Assembly: GCF_964204645.1 (NCBI RefSeq)
Contig: NC_134028.1
Span: 16,049,263-16,109,262, forward strand
Length of the DNA: 60,000 nucleotides
From: Tubulanus polymorphus
Lineage: Eukaryota; Nemertea; Palaeonemertea; Tubulaniformes; Tubulanidae
Reading direction: 5' to 3'
Shown here: piece by piece, positions 14,688 through 29,600 of the stretch
Layout: every line of letters starts with the position of its first letter
Numbering within the stretch: the first letter of the stretch is position 1
Translations under genes and position numbers: made by a program
Notes under the pieces: generated by a model
Seen by the model: the letters and a program-made list of their open reading frames with translations, nothing else
What the model was told of the DNA's origin: nothing
The model's database searches: none

Positions 14688-17600
14688 CTAAAAATTAAAA
14701 AAAAATAATAATAAGCATGAACAAAAAATTAAAACAAATTATGTTATGCCACACTTTGCATCCACATTTATATTCAAGGACGAAAACGGAGTAGTCTGAA
14801 AAATGCGGAAATAAGTGAAACTACTGGCCTGTGGAGCTTCAAAGGTACAAAGACCCTTAAGGGGGGGGGTAGTTGGGGTTTTGGGGGCCCGAGAAAATTA
14901 TGAAATTTCAAGGGGTTTTTGGCACATCTGAGGCCCATTTTCCAGCATTGACTGATGACAAAATAAGACTGCTGCTATGCACAGTCGATCGTTTGTTGTT
15001 TATGTCTGGAAATGAAAAGGATGGCATATAGTAATACCAGTTAGGTTCGAATCCCTAGCTGCATGTTTTAGATATTTTTATACAGGTAATTCCCTAAAAG
15101 TGCAGGGATTGAAACAATGACTAATTTTATTATCGATCACATATATTCTTTGTTAAATGTAATATATAAATTTCCCGCGCAGCGCTATTATATACAATTA
15201 TTGATTTGTTGAAACTCGCGCTGACAGGTGGCTTTAGACGATGTTTCGCAACGATGTTGTATATGAGAGATTTAGAGATCGTAGCACCAGTTTTATAAGA
15301 CGCTTTTACAGTCTGTTCATTAAGTGTGTTCATTAACTCATAACTTTAACCACTACCAGGCACCCCCCCATTTTCTCAACGGATCTACACGAATCAACAA
15401 ATGATAAAAATAGATATCCAACCGCGGATTTCCGCATAAGATTTTCATCCCTGTATATTGTTTTATTACTCTAACTCACAGCTGTAACACCATGCACCGA
15501 TTATCAAAATATTTTCACTCAATAACCGAACATCCTTTCTCATACTTAACGCAAGAATCGTGCTAGTCATCAAACCAGGTGTCGAAATAGTAAATTGACA
15601 TACGAGTCCTGTACAAGTAATTTATTCTCTTTAGTAGTTTATTTGATTAATAATTCCTTGTCATGTTGACATGAAATTGCTTTCTTAATCTTTAACCCTT
15701 TCAGTACTGGCCAATATACCCACTCGCTGTACTGAGCCAGGAATAGAAATTTTCTGTGATTTTATTAAAACCCCTGGTATCAAGATGCCGTAAGTGTTAT
15801 GAGAGGGGTACTGTTCCAACAGAGGGCAACATTTTGGTGAGAAAAAAATTAATTTCTATACTAATTATGTGCGTCACATGACCTAATTAGCATAATTCAT
15901 ATAGTTTTTCAGAAAAATCTCTAATAAAATTTGGATATCCTATCAATTGATAAACAAAGCCTGCTTTACTATTCTGCAGTATGTTCTGATGATTATCCGA
16001 GAATTTGACGGTAAAATTCCTTTTCATAAAAAAATTATGGCCGTTTTAGTGTATCAAGGTAGCCTGCACAATAAGGTAAGGAAATATACTAATTAATATA
16101 TTTATATATTATATATTTTGAAACGACTATTTATACAAAGTAGCTGAAGTACTTCGAAGCTTTTGCGATAGATATTCTCTATGAAAATGCATGTCACCGG
16201 TGACCAAGTACAACGTAGCGAAGCTGTGTTATGTAAGTCACCGGTGACAGAGTGCCACTTAACGAAACAGTTAATGTAGGTCCTACAAATGTTGTTTAAT
16301 AAAAAAGAAACTTATGCTTTCATTGGAAATTAATGTTGACTAAAAATTAAAAGCAATGAGAATGTTGACATCATGATATGTTTGACGTCTATAATGCAGT
16401 CAAAACTAGTAAGTTTCTGTCGGATTGGGTTAGCTGCAGATATCAGCGGGTTTCCATACTAGTGTTTTACTTCTGGGTTAATTCTTTGATTATTCTAGCT
16501 TCCATTTCTGTGAAGTCTTTTGGGTTTTTGGTCCAAGTGGATATGTTATAATAATTCAATCATTTACTTTCATTTGTGTGACATTTATGGATACATTTAG
16601 GGAAAAATAATGTTATTGCTATGACTCAAATACAAACTACCAAATGCAAGATACCGCACAAATGATGTCATCATTGAAAGTCAATGAGAAAAATAATGGC
16701 ATTATCTGGATAGAACAACTTTTTGCGAAAGAATACCGGACTTTCAATGTTTATTACCACGCAATGGAACATCTGACTGAAATCTTATCTCAACATTTCA
16801 TCTTTCTTAAATGGCACTCATCACACAACGAAAGTCTACAGAACAAAAGACGAGTATCGATACACTCCATTTCGTAAGTTATTTCTCGACAGGTCTCCAG
16901 AATGAAAAGAAAGAATTTGTGACAATATGAGTAAGGCCTGCCTTGAGGAAATGGTATTCAAAACCTGCTGATGTCAACAACAAAGCCAATCAGAGAGAAG
17001 GCTTCGCTCTCTGATAGGATTTTAAAAACATTTTGGTGTTCTAATTTTTGGGAAAAAACCCGTTCATCCCTTAAAACTACAATTTTTGAAACTAAAATTT
17101 GTATTTCCGAGTAGTACTTGGTTTTTTGCCAATTTTTTCTAAACTTGGAATGATCGCCGATGGTTTTTCTATACGACCCGGCCCTGCAGTATTGCATTTA
17201 GCCACTGACAAATTCTACCAACTTTTTATGCCATAGCAGATCCAAGAATGCAGCTATGCGGGGCAGGTGGGCAAGATTCCCACCATAGGAAAGGGTTTGC
17301 TAGACTAGCCTAGCACGAGGATGGTGGGAAAGGTTGATAGAAAAACCACCGCTCAATAGAGTAAGAGGGAAGGGAAACTTACCCAAGCACAGAATGGAGC
17401 ACTGTAGTACAAGGACGACCGGTTGGCCACAATAATTCCATCCAGCTCAGGCCCCCCACCGAATTTTGCAGAATTAATACTTGAACATGAGCTATGTACA
17501 CGGATACACCCTCATGGTCCTGATAATGCAAACATAAAAATTCTACGCTAAATAAAAAGACGTGAATGTCGATGGAGAATTCCAAAAGGTGGTCTGATAG

Positions 17601-20600
17601 ACTTCTTCTAAAGGAGCACCTAAAAAGGGTGTGTAGGATATAGCCATAGACCTCACCTGATGAGAAACAACTCCTTCAGAGGAAAAAAGAATCTCCTTCA
17701 ATAAAATGTCCTTGATCAGTGAAGAAACCCATCGGGCCACTGTGTTCCGAGAAGTATCACCCTTCAGGTGATCCAGCAGCAGAATGAATTACCGCTCCCG
17801 CAAACCCCTTCGTGGAGCAGAATGATCTAAATAAAAACATAAGGCCCATACTGGACATAACGTACTGTTAAGAGAAGAGCTGGTTCAACTCGATGTTTTA
17901 GGGGGTTCAATTCGCCATTGACGACTGACCGAACCTGGCCTTTGGTTCTTTGCGAAAAACTCCAAAGCAGGCCACAGCGGAAAAAAATTCCTTCGCTGGG
18001 CCCAAGATAATATGACCTTGTCGAACTGAAAGTGCATGAATTTAAGAACGACAGGCCTAACGAGCCAAGAACAGCCAGAATAGTCATCTTTTACAAATTC
18101 GCAAATGACACTGTGGAAAGAGGTTGAAATGGAGCCTCCATTACAGAGCCGTTAGAAGGGATTTTTCAGTGGCGAGGCATATTTCTGAAGGGGGGGAGGT
18201 GTGGATGCCCCAGAAAAATTTTGGAGATGCGTTTTGGGCCCATTTCACGGTCTCATTCTCAGAAGCATGAAGTGGTGAGCCAACCGAATAGTGTAGAGAA
18301 CGACGAGCTGCTACGCTAAATTTTTTTAGTGATTTTGTGATTTTCGTTCAAACTGCTCTGCATTACCTTCCTCAAAATTGGACAGATCCCATGGTGGAGC
18401 TATCCCCGGTACCCGAGGCTGGGAAACAGAAAAACTCTGCAACAAGCTGGGATGTCTGATGATCAGCTGTTATGTTTGGCGGTCCAGAAGCACGGAATGT
18501 ATGGGAAATCGCGGAGCGGTAAACTTGAATAGTTATAACCTGTAGGCCTTTTACTATAAAAAGATGCAGTAAAAAATCAGCCAATCGAGCTACAGAGTGT
18601 GAGCATGGATCAATTTCCACTGTAGCACACCAATCTGCAAAATTTGGCGTCGTAAATGGAGCTACCAGAACTATGTTGCAATTGACTGATCTCTCTACTT
18701 GATCCAGCAGAAGGCATCAAACCCCCACGCTTCCGCGTCTGGAAACGGAGAAACAAACAGTGGACACCTCTGATTGAAGCGGGTGGCAAAAAAAATCGAG
18801 CAGCAGATTGCTGTACATGTCTCGAACCCGATTGGCTACTTCTTGGTAGAGAACCCATTCTGTCGCAATAGCTTGACCTTGACAAGAAAGAGCATCGGCC
18901 ATCACGTTCCTTTTCCCTGATTAATGTGCCACAGTCAAGAAACGCCCTTTGCCTGGCACCAAAGAAGAATTTTGGCTGACAGATCCGTAAGGGTTTCTGA
19001 GTGCCCCCTTGATTCTGAAGGCAAGCCCTCACTGTTGAATTGTGCATGGCTAACCAAACGTGGTGGCCCTCCATTCTCCTGTGAAAGAGCTTCAGGGCCT
19101 TCCAAACAGCCAGCAGTACCAGAAAGCTTCTCGACGGCCGGGTCGTATAGAAAAACCATTGGTGATCAATCCAAATTTAGAAAATAATCGCAAAAACCAT
19201 AGGAAGAGGTACAGTACTCGACGGAAATATTTGGCTTCAAAGGGATTAGAGAACATCTTATGCATTATTGCACGATTTGTTTGAATATATGCTATGTTGC
19301 TGTGAACAAGGAAAAGAATTCTTAAAGAGGACCTGATTTTGGTCAGTATCAATTTTCAATGAAATTATCTTTTATCAGGGTTCATTGTCTCAAAACCCAG
19401 GTGAAATTCAAGCCATATCAAGCTAGGTTCATACCATTTTCAAGCTGTTTTCCAGGCACGTTGGAAGCAATTTTTGATAGTCGCAGCCAATTTGCCAATT
19501 TTGCCAATCGCAGCCAATTTTTTACAGGTTTTGACGGGGTTCATATAGAAACGTTTAAAAAGAGGTAAAATTTCCATTCATTTTACAGTGGAACCTCATC
19601 GATATGACTCTGTTAGAGATGAAACCTGTTTGTTACAATGATTTCCAGCAATTCCCAGCTTAGATATTTATATCAATCAAGATTTGGGTAAAGCAATCCC
19701 AAATTAATTGTATGTTTGCCGTAACACTGACTCTAATTTTTGGGGTAAGTCGGTAGGTAGGTAGAATCATTTATTGGCAAAATTTTAGGGCAAAAATTTA
19801 TCACTTCTTTTAGTGGAAACAATATCCCAAATCTGCATTGCGCACGGGAAATTTGTCTAATTTTCCTAGATTTCAAGAATAAATTTTGAAATTAGAACTT
19901 CGTCCTGAGCGTCATCTGTGTTCAAAATGAAACAGTAGATTGAATATATGGGCGTTATAACATTACCAGCTTTAATATAGTCACTAAGAAAGAGTGGCAG
20001 CTTATTGGGACACTGCCAATTTCCTGGAAAACTTAAAACCAGCCATCACACTTGACATCGGCAGTGGGTCGGTTGGTGCGCCGTTTTTATCAAAAATGCA
20101 ATTTATTTCAATGAATCCCAGAAAAAAGTTTCCACTTGGTACCTTTAAAGTCGTGTCCGTCGAGTAAGGGAAAACGAACCACTATTTTGGGATGGCCTAA
20201 TACGAAATTTGTAATGTTCAATGACTTTGACAAGGCCACGGTGCCTTCAACATGGCTCTTATGCCTGGTGTGGGATTTCAATGCCATCTATTTTACATCA
20301 ATGCTCAGCGACATGCCTGACCAAACTTTCCCCATATTTTCCTAAGTCTCCAGCGGGTTTTGCGAAGTAATGACAGGGGGTCTAGTGGCCTCCCCCAGAA
20401 AATTTTGATCTTTCACATCGTCTAAGATCGTTTTTCAGCAGTTTTCACAAGTCGCAGTGCATGTGGTTTTTGCGATTCAATGCAATTCAATTAATTTCTT
20501 TCAGAATTCGGGCCAAAATTGACATTCTTGGGCACGTAAAAAGGTCATAGGACGGCTATCCTGAGTCCGATCGACCCAAGTTTTCTTATGCCGATGGGCC

Positions 20601-23600
20601 CTTGGGGGATTCAAATACATCCGAAAGGTCAAGATAATTGGTCAACCTGTCTTCAAAAAGATTTCCCTGAAAAAGATTGAAAATGAGTAAAAAGACCTGA
20701 TTTTGGCGAACAACAATGGCTTCCGGTCAGCCATCTTGTTTCTGACAGGGCAAGTTTTTGGGCTGAAGATGTGTCCAGTAGATACATGTGTAACCCAAAT
20801 ATCAAGACATTGCATTGAAGTGTGTTCAAAACTTCCCAAAATAACTGGATTCCGTCTACGTACGGACGGACAAAAGTGAATGCAATAGCCCGCTGGGACC
20901 AAGTGGGCTAAAAAGTCTTTGTTTCCAGTCCCCTGACCAACCCGATTGAAAGGGAAAAGATGCCGACCCTTAAGTTTATATGGGATGTTTAGCAAAATAG
21001 AAAATAGAATTTTTATACGACCTGAAATAGTTGAAAGCAATAAGTTATTTTATTTTTGTTTTGTTGTTCATATCAGGGTTATCAAAATACTGATATCGTA
21101 GGATCTTCAACTAGTTGAGGTGCTAAAACATTTTGTTTACACAAGACCGCTGGCGTGAGCTGACGTACACGTGGCTTCCCACAAGCATGCACACGATACA
21201 TAGATCAGCCGGCTGTCATCAGGGCAACCTTTTACTGCGCGAGCGCCTGACTATACACAAGATGATTTATCTTATAATGTATCAATTCATGACTCTGCTT
21301 GCTTTATCTATTTTGGTTGAAATGAAAAACAAATTGAAATACATAGATAGTATTTGTAAACACAATCTCCCTCTTTTGCCGCCAAAAAGTCGCATTGGTT
21401 CTCTGCAGTAATTAGTGCAACTGATACAAAGGCAGCCCGACTAATCGCGATGATGGATTTAGAGGATATTATAAGCAGGAAGAACCTACTAATAATGAAC
21501 CGGCAACAAAACGAATGAGGCATCAGACTCGTTTGCTAATAAAAAGAATTGTAAATAAAGATTTCACAATAAAGTTTGTTGTTTGGTAGTACATTTTATA
21601 TTTCATTTCAATCTTCGTTATTTCAATTTGTCTAGACTGAGATCGAAGGATCTCATTGCTTGTGAAGACTGCTCTGCTCTATGTGATGGTACTAACAATC
21701 TGCTGTGCATGCTTCTGGACTCTGGACATGTCACTTTTGAGTTTGAACCGATAAACCCTGGACTGACGAGACCAGTGACCGGCAGCTTAAACCACTCAGC
21801 CACTGCGCCTCTCATCAAAATACGGCGCTTAAACAGCCAGTTACGTTCACACGATTAGTCGGCGATTTTGCACTTAGTAAGCCCAGTATAGTAGTCACCC
21901 AGTGTGCCGATAGGGGGAGTGTAATAAGTGTTTGTATTGTACAACGCGGATGTAAATATGCAGCTAGCTAAACGCCGAATCTGTGTTCACACTACAGAAA
22001 TCAAACAGCCAGTTCCGTACTGAGATCGAGTTTCCCGCACGGAATCGCATTCCGTCTTAATAAGCCGCGAATAGGCCTGGAATAATATCCAAGTCTGAAC
22101 GCTTAGTACCATACTGAAATCCTAGTGTGAACGCAGCTAATGTGTCTTAATGAATACTAACATTAACTTATTAGCATTCCAGCTTGCCACATCCTCCCCA
22201 CCTATTCAGGGATGATAACAGGCCATCATTAATAAGGCCGAAAATTTTAAATATCCTTAACTTAGAAATAACGAACGCCGTAAGGATGAAGTTACTGGCA
22301 GGGGGTCTGGTGGCCCTCCTCCAGAAAATTTTGATCTTTCAAATCGTCTAAGATTGTTTTTCAGCAGTTTTCATATGAAATTTCACTAAGAAAATCAAAC
22401 AATATCGTCCATGTTTTACTGTCAACTTACTGCTAGTTCCAAGACAAGTCAAGATGCTCATCACCTATTCATTTGCACAAGAGAACAATGTAGGCCGCGA
22501 AAGCCACTTTAGCACTTTGTGAGCAACACTCAGTGAAAAATCAATAATGCCGAGACATATATCCACAGACACATGGTCGGCCAAAGATAGAGAAAACTTG
22601 GTTAGTATAGATCGGGAAACACTTTTATTATCATAACAATCTATCCTTAAGATGTTGGTTAACCAGTCATCATCCTCACCTACCTACCCCCCCCCCATTT
22701 TTTTCAACGGATTTGCATCAATCTGTGAATTGATAAAAATTGATTGAAAAGGCGAAAAATTATCATCCCTGCTATTATTCCTCAAGCACCCTCCTCAATT
22801 TGACAGTATGAGGAAATTTGTTTCGATCAATGAAGACTGTTTTTGTCTGCTATACTACGTAGGTCTTGATACTGTACAAAAGTTCATTTGAATGACTTAC
22901 TTGGAACTTTAGACGTTTTAGCTTTCGTGTCACGTTTAACTCGCAGTGAGGTTGGCATGAATTTAGTCACATCGCCAATTTGATGCTTGATCTGAGGTTT
23001 AGCTTCTATTGTGGCTAAATTTTTCTTCTCTTCTTCAGATTTAAGAGGTTTCATGATACTAGGTGGAGCACTAAGAACATTTGGATTCATTTGTGATGGT
23101 GCAGGAGTCATATTGTGCGATGATGCGTTGGATGGTGATATCACTGTACTTGGTTGACGAATTATTTGCTGCGGCAGAACACCTAAAATTAGAAAAATAA
23201 TATAACAACACAATGTACACTGATGATAAGGTACATGGTTAGAAGGTACATGTATTTCCCCTTTGCTGATCAATATCTGGTAATTTACCAGATTAGATCT
23301 CAGTTAGGTACAGATATAAAACCCATAACAGCAACTCATTTTCCATTGGGTAAATGAATTCATTATCGCAAATGTTAATCGTAGCTACATTTCCCTCTTC
23401 AGGCACCGTGCAAGTGATTAAATTTAGTGTCATACAGGTATTCATATATGACTTGAACAATTTATACTGAACTAGTGAATGGATGTATATCCGGACATCC
23501 CCCCAAAAAACTATTGACGAATATTGCTGTGCTGTTATTTCCAAAGTCATCAGTTATTCCACGAAAATTACCAAGTTTTAAAGAAATTGCATGTTATTTG

Positions 23601-26600
23601 ATGTGTATAGAGCAGTAACGAGAAATTCTAAATGTCTGCCTTGGCGACAATCTTGGGAGAGCGAGAAGTAACCCAAACAAGATAATTTCTGAAGGCAGAT
23701 TTCGGATGGACACTGCACATATAGGACAAGCCATCAAGGGCCAAATGACATAGGTCGTGTTGTTGTTGATGGGGCGCCTCATTGGCACGGATAGTATTAT
23801 TTGTCAATGTAGACATGCTAAGTTCACTTATGGGGTATTGTTTAAAAGTAACAAGCCTTGAACTAGAGGGGACAATTAAATAGAGCAATCAATTTAACCC
23901 CACCCAAGAAAATGATTGAAATTTGAGGCAATTTCTGGGCATCTAGGAAATTCTCGAACTAGGGGGATTCCAATGTAGCTTAATCAATCAGTTGGATGAG
24001 GAAGCCATGTTCGATTTATAACAAATGAATTGAAGATTCTGATTGTGGTTGAAATCATCTAACAAACAATTGAAAGCGAGTTTGAATCCTTGAAGCAGCA
24101 GCTATTTTCTTACCAGAAAGATTTTAATTAATTTTATTCGAATACAAGAGGTCCATGGACTTTGAGACTTCGAGATAATCGGAAGTTCCAGTTTGGGAAA
24201 AGAAACAGGTCCCACCTCACCGGGCAGGCACCGCAATTTTTTAAACGTATAAATTACATTTACACGTATAACAATATATCTGTCACCACTTGTGTTGAAA
24301 TGTAATTTAGAATTCAGTACGGTCTTAATTTCAAAATATGTTTGTTTCCTGGGCTTATTTTCTCAAAGATCCACATGAGCTGAAACTTTTCGCTGGTAAT
24401 TCCTTTTGAGGTTTATGTTTGATGCTGTGTTACTCCAGTTTCAAACTGCATATCAGTAAAAACCTCTTAAAGGCAGATGAATAACAGCCACAGCAAGAAC
24501 TTCACGGATAAGACTAAAAATGGTTGTCCAACTTTATCAAATGTTATTGAAAACATTTTCAAAAATATTGCAATATAAAATCACTCAATGAAAAATAAAC
24601 ATTAAGTAAAGTCCTGATTATAACACATTATTTGTCATTACAAACACAGTTAAGAATGTAACTATATAATTTCAGAAATTAAAAGCGTTTTCCGAGCACT
24701 TAGAGCGATCTTGAGCCCATGAACGACTATTATATTTTGGAAGGTAATGGCTAGTTCCAATGTGGTACATCCTCATTCGATGACATTCAGCATCTCATGC
24801 ATTACGGGTCGAGTCCTGAATTATTGCAGTTAAAACGCGCCGATGAATGCTCACTAAAAATCATCACCCAGTAGTGTGTAATATCTGAAGGCGTTCGCCA
24901 CACACGCGTGGCAACAGTAAGTAGAGCCTATATACATTACAACTGTTGCCAAAACGCGTGTGTCTGCAACCGATCGATAAAATACATACACACTCATTGT
25001 AGATACAAAATCAGTGATGCAATCAATATGCATTGAAATGCGATACTTTTACGCGACGATAAATAAAACAGGCACTGAACGCTTTTAAGGTTCACCTGAT
25101 TACCGATCGCACCAGACCAATTGAATGAGATCATCACCCCCCCATACTTTTACATCAATTTTCGACTATTTGGAAAATTGATATTTTTCAATACCGAAAT
25201 CTGCGGGAAACCGCGGATCCGCGGGGAATTCTCATCCCTGATGTGTTCTTCCCCAAAAATTGTAGTTCCAACAACAAAGAGGCCTAAATAACTAAATCAA
25301 CAAATAAGCAAAGCTTTCCGACAAAATTTAATAGGTTTAGAGATTTGAATATTACATTGAATATTTTAAAGTTCCGAAGAGAAACTAATCCTCGCTTGGA
25401 AGTTATTTTGCACCAAAGAAAGCAAGTGTCATATGCATTAGCAAAAATGTACTTTGCTATACAAAAGTCCATAAAAATGCCAAAAGGAGTTGTAAATATT
25501 TCATCCACAGCACACTAAAATGTATCTAGTTGTTGTAAATGGTACAGGCCGATGCCCCAACAAATGTGGCTGGTGTGTTTGGGTTACCCTGATATACATC
25601 TAATGATTAAATTAGATATCTCATATCAGAATATCTTACTAGATGATTTACGTGATAATAGAAATAATAACAAGAGGCCCGTGGGCCTTATACCTTCATG
25701 ACGCAGAAGAAGAATGATTCAGTATTCAAAGTTTTACAGAAAGATTTACATTGTAACGATGCTACAATTTTTAAAATAGATGGTATAGGCTATGTGGTGA
25801 TGAAGTTCATTTTCTGTTAATATATCCTAACATGAAAAGACAAGCCCATTTTTGCTGCCCAAACATCACAATACATGAATAAATGCATAAAGAATTGTAG
25901 GCAGCATCGTGCTGAAAAGAAATCCAAGATGGATGGCAACCCTTGACCTCAATTTTCAATAAGGGGTAGACATTTCACCTACTAAAATTCCTACACTAAA
26001 GTCTGTCTCAGTCCAGTTTGCCACGGCATATCAAAGCTTTTCTATCATAACATTGCCTGATTCCTGTGGTTACAGCATGGTAACTGCGTTCTCCACAGCA
26101 TGATGTCTGGCAGCTGTATCCAAGAGTGCATATATAGGTTTCTGACTGACCAGAGCCTTCATATCATAAGCATTCTTCGAAAAGTTATAATAAATATAGC
26201 TGCAAAGCAGCATTAACGGGTTTTCTGCACAGTTTTAGAATCCTGTTCAACGGTCAACACGGTTTTTTATAAAAGGAAGGTCGACAAGCAGTCAATTCGA
26301 CCTACTTGAAACCATGGACAACTGGACCATATGGCCTTACTTCACTCTGTAGGCTCTAGACTGAACGTCATAATTAGTCTTTATGGATTTCGACAAAGCC
26401 TTTGATAAGGTACAATATTAGCCATTGCTAAACAAGCTACTAGGAAACATTATCAATGATAGGTCGCTCAAATGGCTCAGCAGTTATATCTGAACGAAAA
26501 CAGGTGGCCGAAATCAACGGAACTCCACATCTTGGAATAAGTCGGTCTAACTAGTCGAGTCACGCATGGTAGTAACCTAAGTCGTCTTCTCTTTACTGTC

Positions 26601-29600
26601 CTGATAAATGACATACATGTACCGGACCGAGTAAATTTAAAAAACGACCTTAACAAGCTGTGTGCTGTATACATGGCCGGAAACATGGAGGATGGGCTTC
26701 AACCTAAAAGGCATGATATGGATATTGGATACAAAGAAAACCCAGGTTCAGATTATTCTTTATGTTTGAATGAGAAGATTATTTTGTTTGAATAAAGATT
26801 ACTCATTATTATAATGAAAAGACTATTTAGTTACACCAAAATTTTGCTTTTTGGAATGAAACATGCTTTGATGAAACAATGTATCTGCTCGAACGAATAA
26901 AAACTTAATGCTCTGAAATCTTGTTCAAATGAAAACAATTCTGTTTGATCGAACAATACGCTTTTTGTTTGAACGAAAACTTTTCTTCACTCGGACAAGA
27001 AAATGTGTTCGAATAAAAAGCTATGTTATTGTTGAAATTGTTTATTTTGTTGAGTGAAAACAAATTTTGTTGGTACGAATGTTTGAATGAAAACAATTCT
27101 GTTCGATTGGTAATGTTCTGACAAAAAAATTTTGTTCAAATTAAAACGACTCTAATCGATGAAACGATTTTTCGAACGAAAAACCTTTCGTTTGGACAAA
27201 AAAAGTTTGTTCGAACGGACACAACGTCGTTCTAACGATTTTTTCAAATTGGTTCAATCGAACGGAATATTATTGGTTCGAACAAAAAATCTTTGACAGT
27301 AACTTAAAGCCGGACGAAGGTCAGCCTTGCGACGCGCTCGTCACATTGCGTCGCAAGTGTGGGGGAAAGTCAGTTGCGACATGATTGTCAGCAACTGTGT
27401 GCGACTAGTTTCTGCCAGTTGCTAGAGCGCGTAGGTCGCTTGCCACGGGCGTGTCACGTCGCGTCGGAGAAGGTAGAACAAGAACATGTGCAACTCTGGT
27501 CGCTCACAGTCGCAACCAATCGCTGGCAGTCCCAAGGGAACGTAGGTTAATGAGTCGTTGCGATGCAATCGTCACTGGCGGTCGCAGTGACATGAAATAC
27601 CAGTTTCATCAATGATGAAAAAACTCAAAGGAAAAGTCTGGCTTATAAAGCTGTTTGCTCAGACGAATTTTCTTTTTAAATCTTCATTTTTGCCAATAAA
27701 ATTGATAATTGTGATTGATCATTGCAAGTCTTTTGTATTTCTGAGTAGTACTTACCCTTTCCTATGGTTTTTGCCAATATTTTCTAAATTTGGATTGATC
27801 GCCAATGGTTTTTCTATACGACCCGGCGGTATTGCATTTAGCCACCGGCAAAATCCGCCACCTTTTTACGTCATACAGCTATGCAGGGCAGGTGGGCGGG
27901 ATTCCCACCATAGGAAAGGGTAAGTACTACTCGGAAATACAAATATTAGTTCCAAAAATTGTAATATTTCCGTTGAGTACTGTACCCTTTCCTATGGTTT
28001 TTGCTAGACTAGCCTAGCACAAGGATGGTGGGAAAGGTAGATAGAAAAACCACCGCTCAAACGCAAGGTAAGAGGGAAAAAGAAAGCACTTACCCAAGTA
28101 CGGAATGGAGCACTGTAACACAGGGAAGACCGGTTGGCCACAGTAAGTCCGTCCAGCTCAGGGGCCCCCCGAATTTTGCGAAATTAATACTTGCGGATAT
28201 GAGCCCAAACTATGTACATGGATACACCCCCTGTGATCCTGATAATGCAACAGCAGACCATGGTGAAACTATCCATGGTACCCGAGGCCGGGAAATAGAA
28301 AACCCTGCAACAAGCTGGGATATCCGATGATCCCCTGTTACATTTGGCCATCCAGAAGCAAGCAATGTATGAGAAATCGCGGAGCGGTAACCTTTTATAG
28401 TTATAACCTGCAAACCTTTTACCACAAATAGGTGCAGTAAAAAATCTGCCAATTGAGCTACAGAGGGTGAGCATGGATCAATTTCCCCTGCAGCACACCA
28501 ATCCGCAAAATGACCCCATTTGGCATCGTTAATGGTACTTGTTGATGGCCGCTTAGATCCTGCGATACAGGAGGCAGCCTGTTCTGAAAAGCCTGAAGCT
28601 GACAAGGATCGCTGGACAATGGCCAGGCGAGCAGATTTAACCACTGGCTGTTTGGATGATGCCGAAAGTTCCCCTGAGACAGAAGCGATGGGAAATTCGG
28701 AAGAATCCTGGGGTTGTCGCACAGTAGGTTGAGAAGTGGTAGGAACCATTTCTGAGCCTGCCAACATGGTGCTACCAGAACTATGTTGCAATTGACTGAT
28801 CTCTCTATCTGATCCAGCAAGCGCGGCAGGACTGGTGTGGGCGGGAACGCATACGCATGCATCCCCGACCAGTCCAGAGAGAAGGCATCGACCCCCCACG
28901 CTTCCGCGTATGGGAACGGGGAAACAAACAGAGGACACCTCCGATTGAACCGGGTGGCAAACAGATCCAGCAGCAGATTGGTGGAGAACCCATTCTGTCG
29001 CAATAGCCTGACCTCGACGAGAAAGAGCATTGGCCATCACGTTCCTTTTCCCTGCTAAATGTGCCACAGTCAGAGACGCCCTCTGTCTGGCACCAAAGAA
29101 GAATTTTGGCCGACAGATGCGAGAGGATTCCTGAGTGAGTGCCCCCTTGGTTCTGAAGATAAGCCCTCACTGTTGAATTGTCTGTTGCTAACCAAACGTG
29201 GTGGCCCTCCACTCTCCTGTGAAAGAACTTCAGGGCCTTCCACACGGCCAGCATTTCCAGGAAATTTATGTGGTTGGTGGCCTCGTAGCGAGACCATCTC
29301 CCGGCTTTGACTCGGTTCTCCAGATGTGCCCCCCATCCTTGGTGACTGGCATCCGTAAATACACGAACTGGAGCCTCTAATGGGGCTAGTGACACCCCGT
29401 GCCGAAGATTTGTAGTTGCCGCCCACCAATGAAGATCCGGACTTAGATCGGTTGGAGGTACGGGAATCAAGGTCTCCCAGTTGCCCTTCGACCGAGACCA
29501 GAAGACCTTCCAATATTGTAGCAAGCGCCTGCTTCTGAGGCGGCCTAAGGGCACCACCAGACCCATGGAGCTGATGGAGCCTAGAAGCCGTGACCAGTAA

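Noticed and set aside
15020-15060. GGTTCGAATCCC near 15045 as a tRNA or SINE promoter
   Set aside because: The only box-A-like text is about 20 bases away and no cloverleaf can be drawn.
19580-19620. ACAGTGGAACCTC near 19586 as a Tigger terminal repeat
   Set aside because: No inverted partner was found downstream within a sensible distance.
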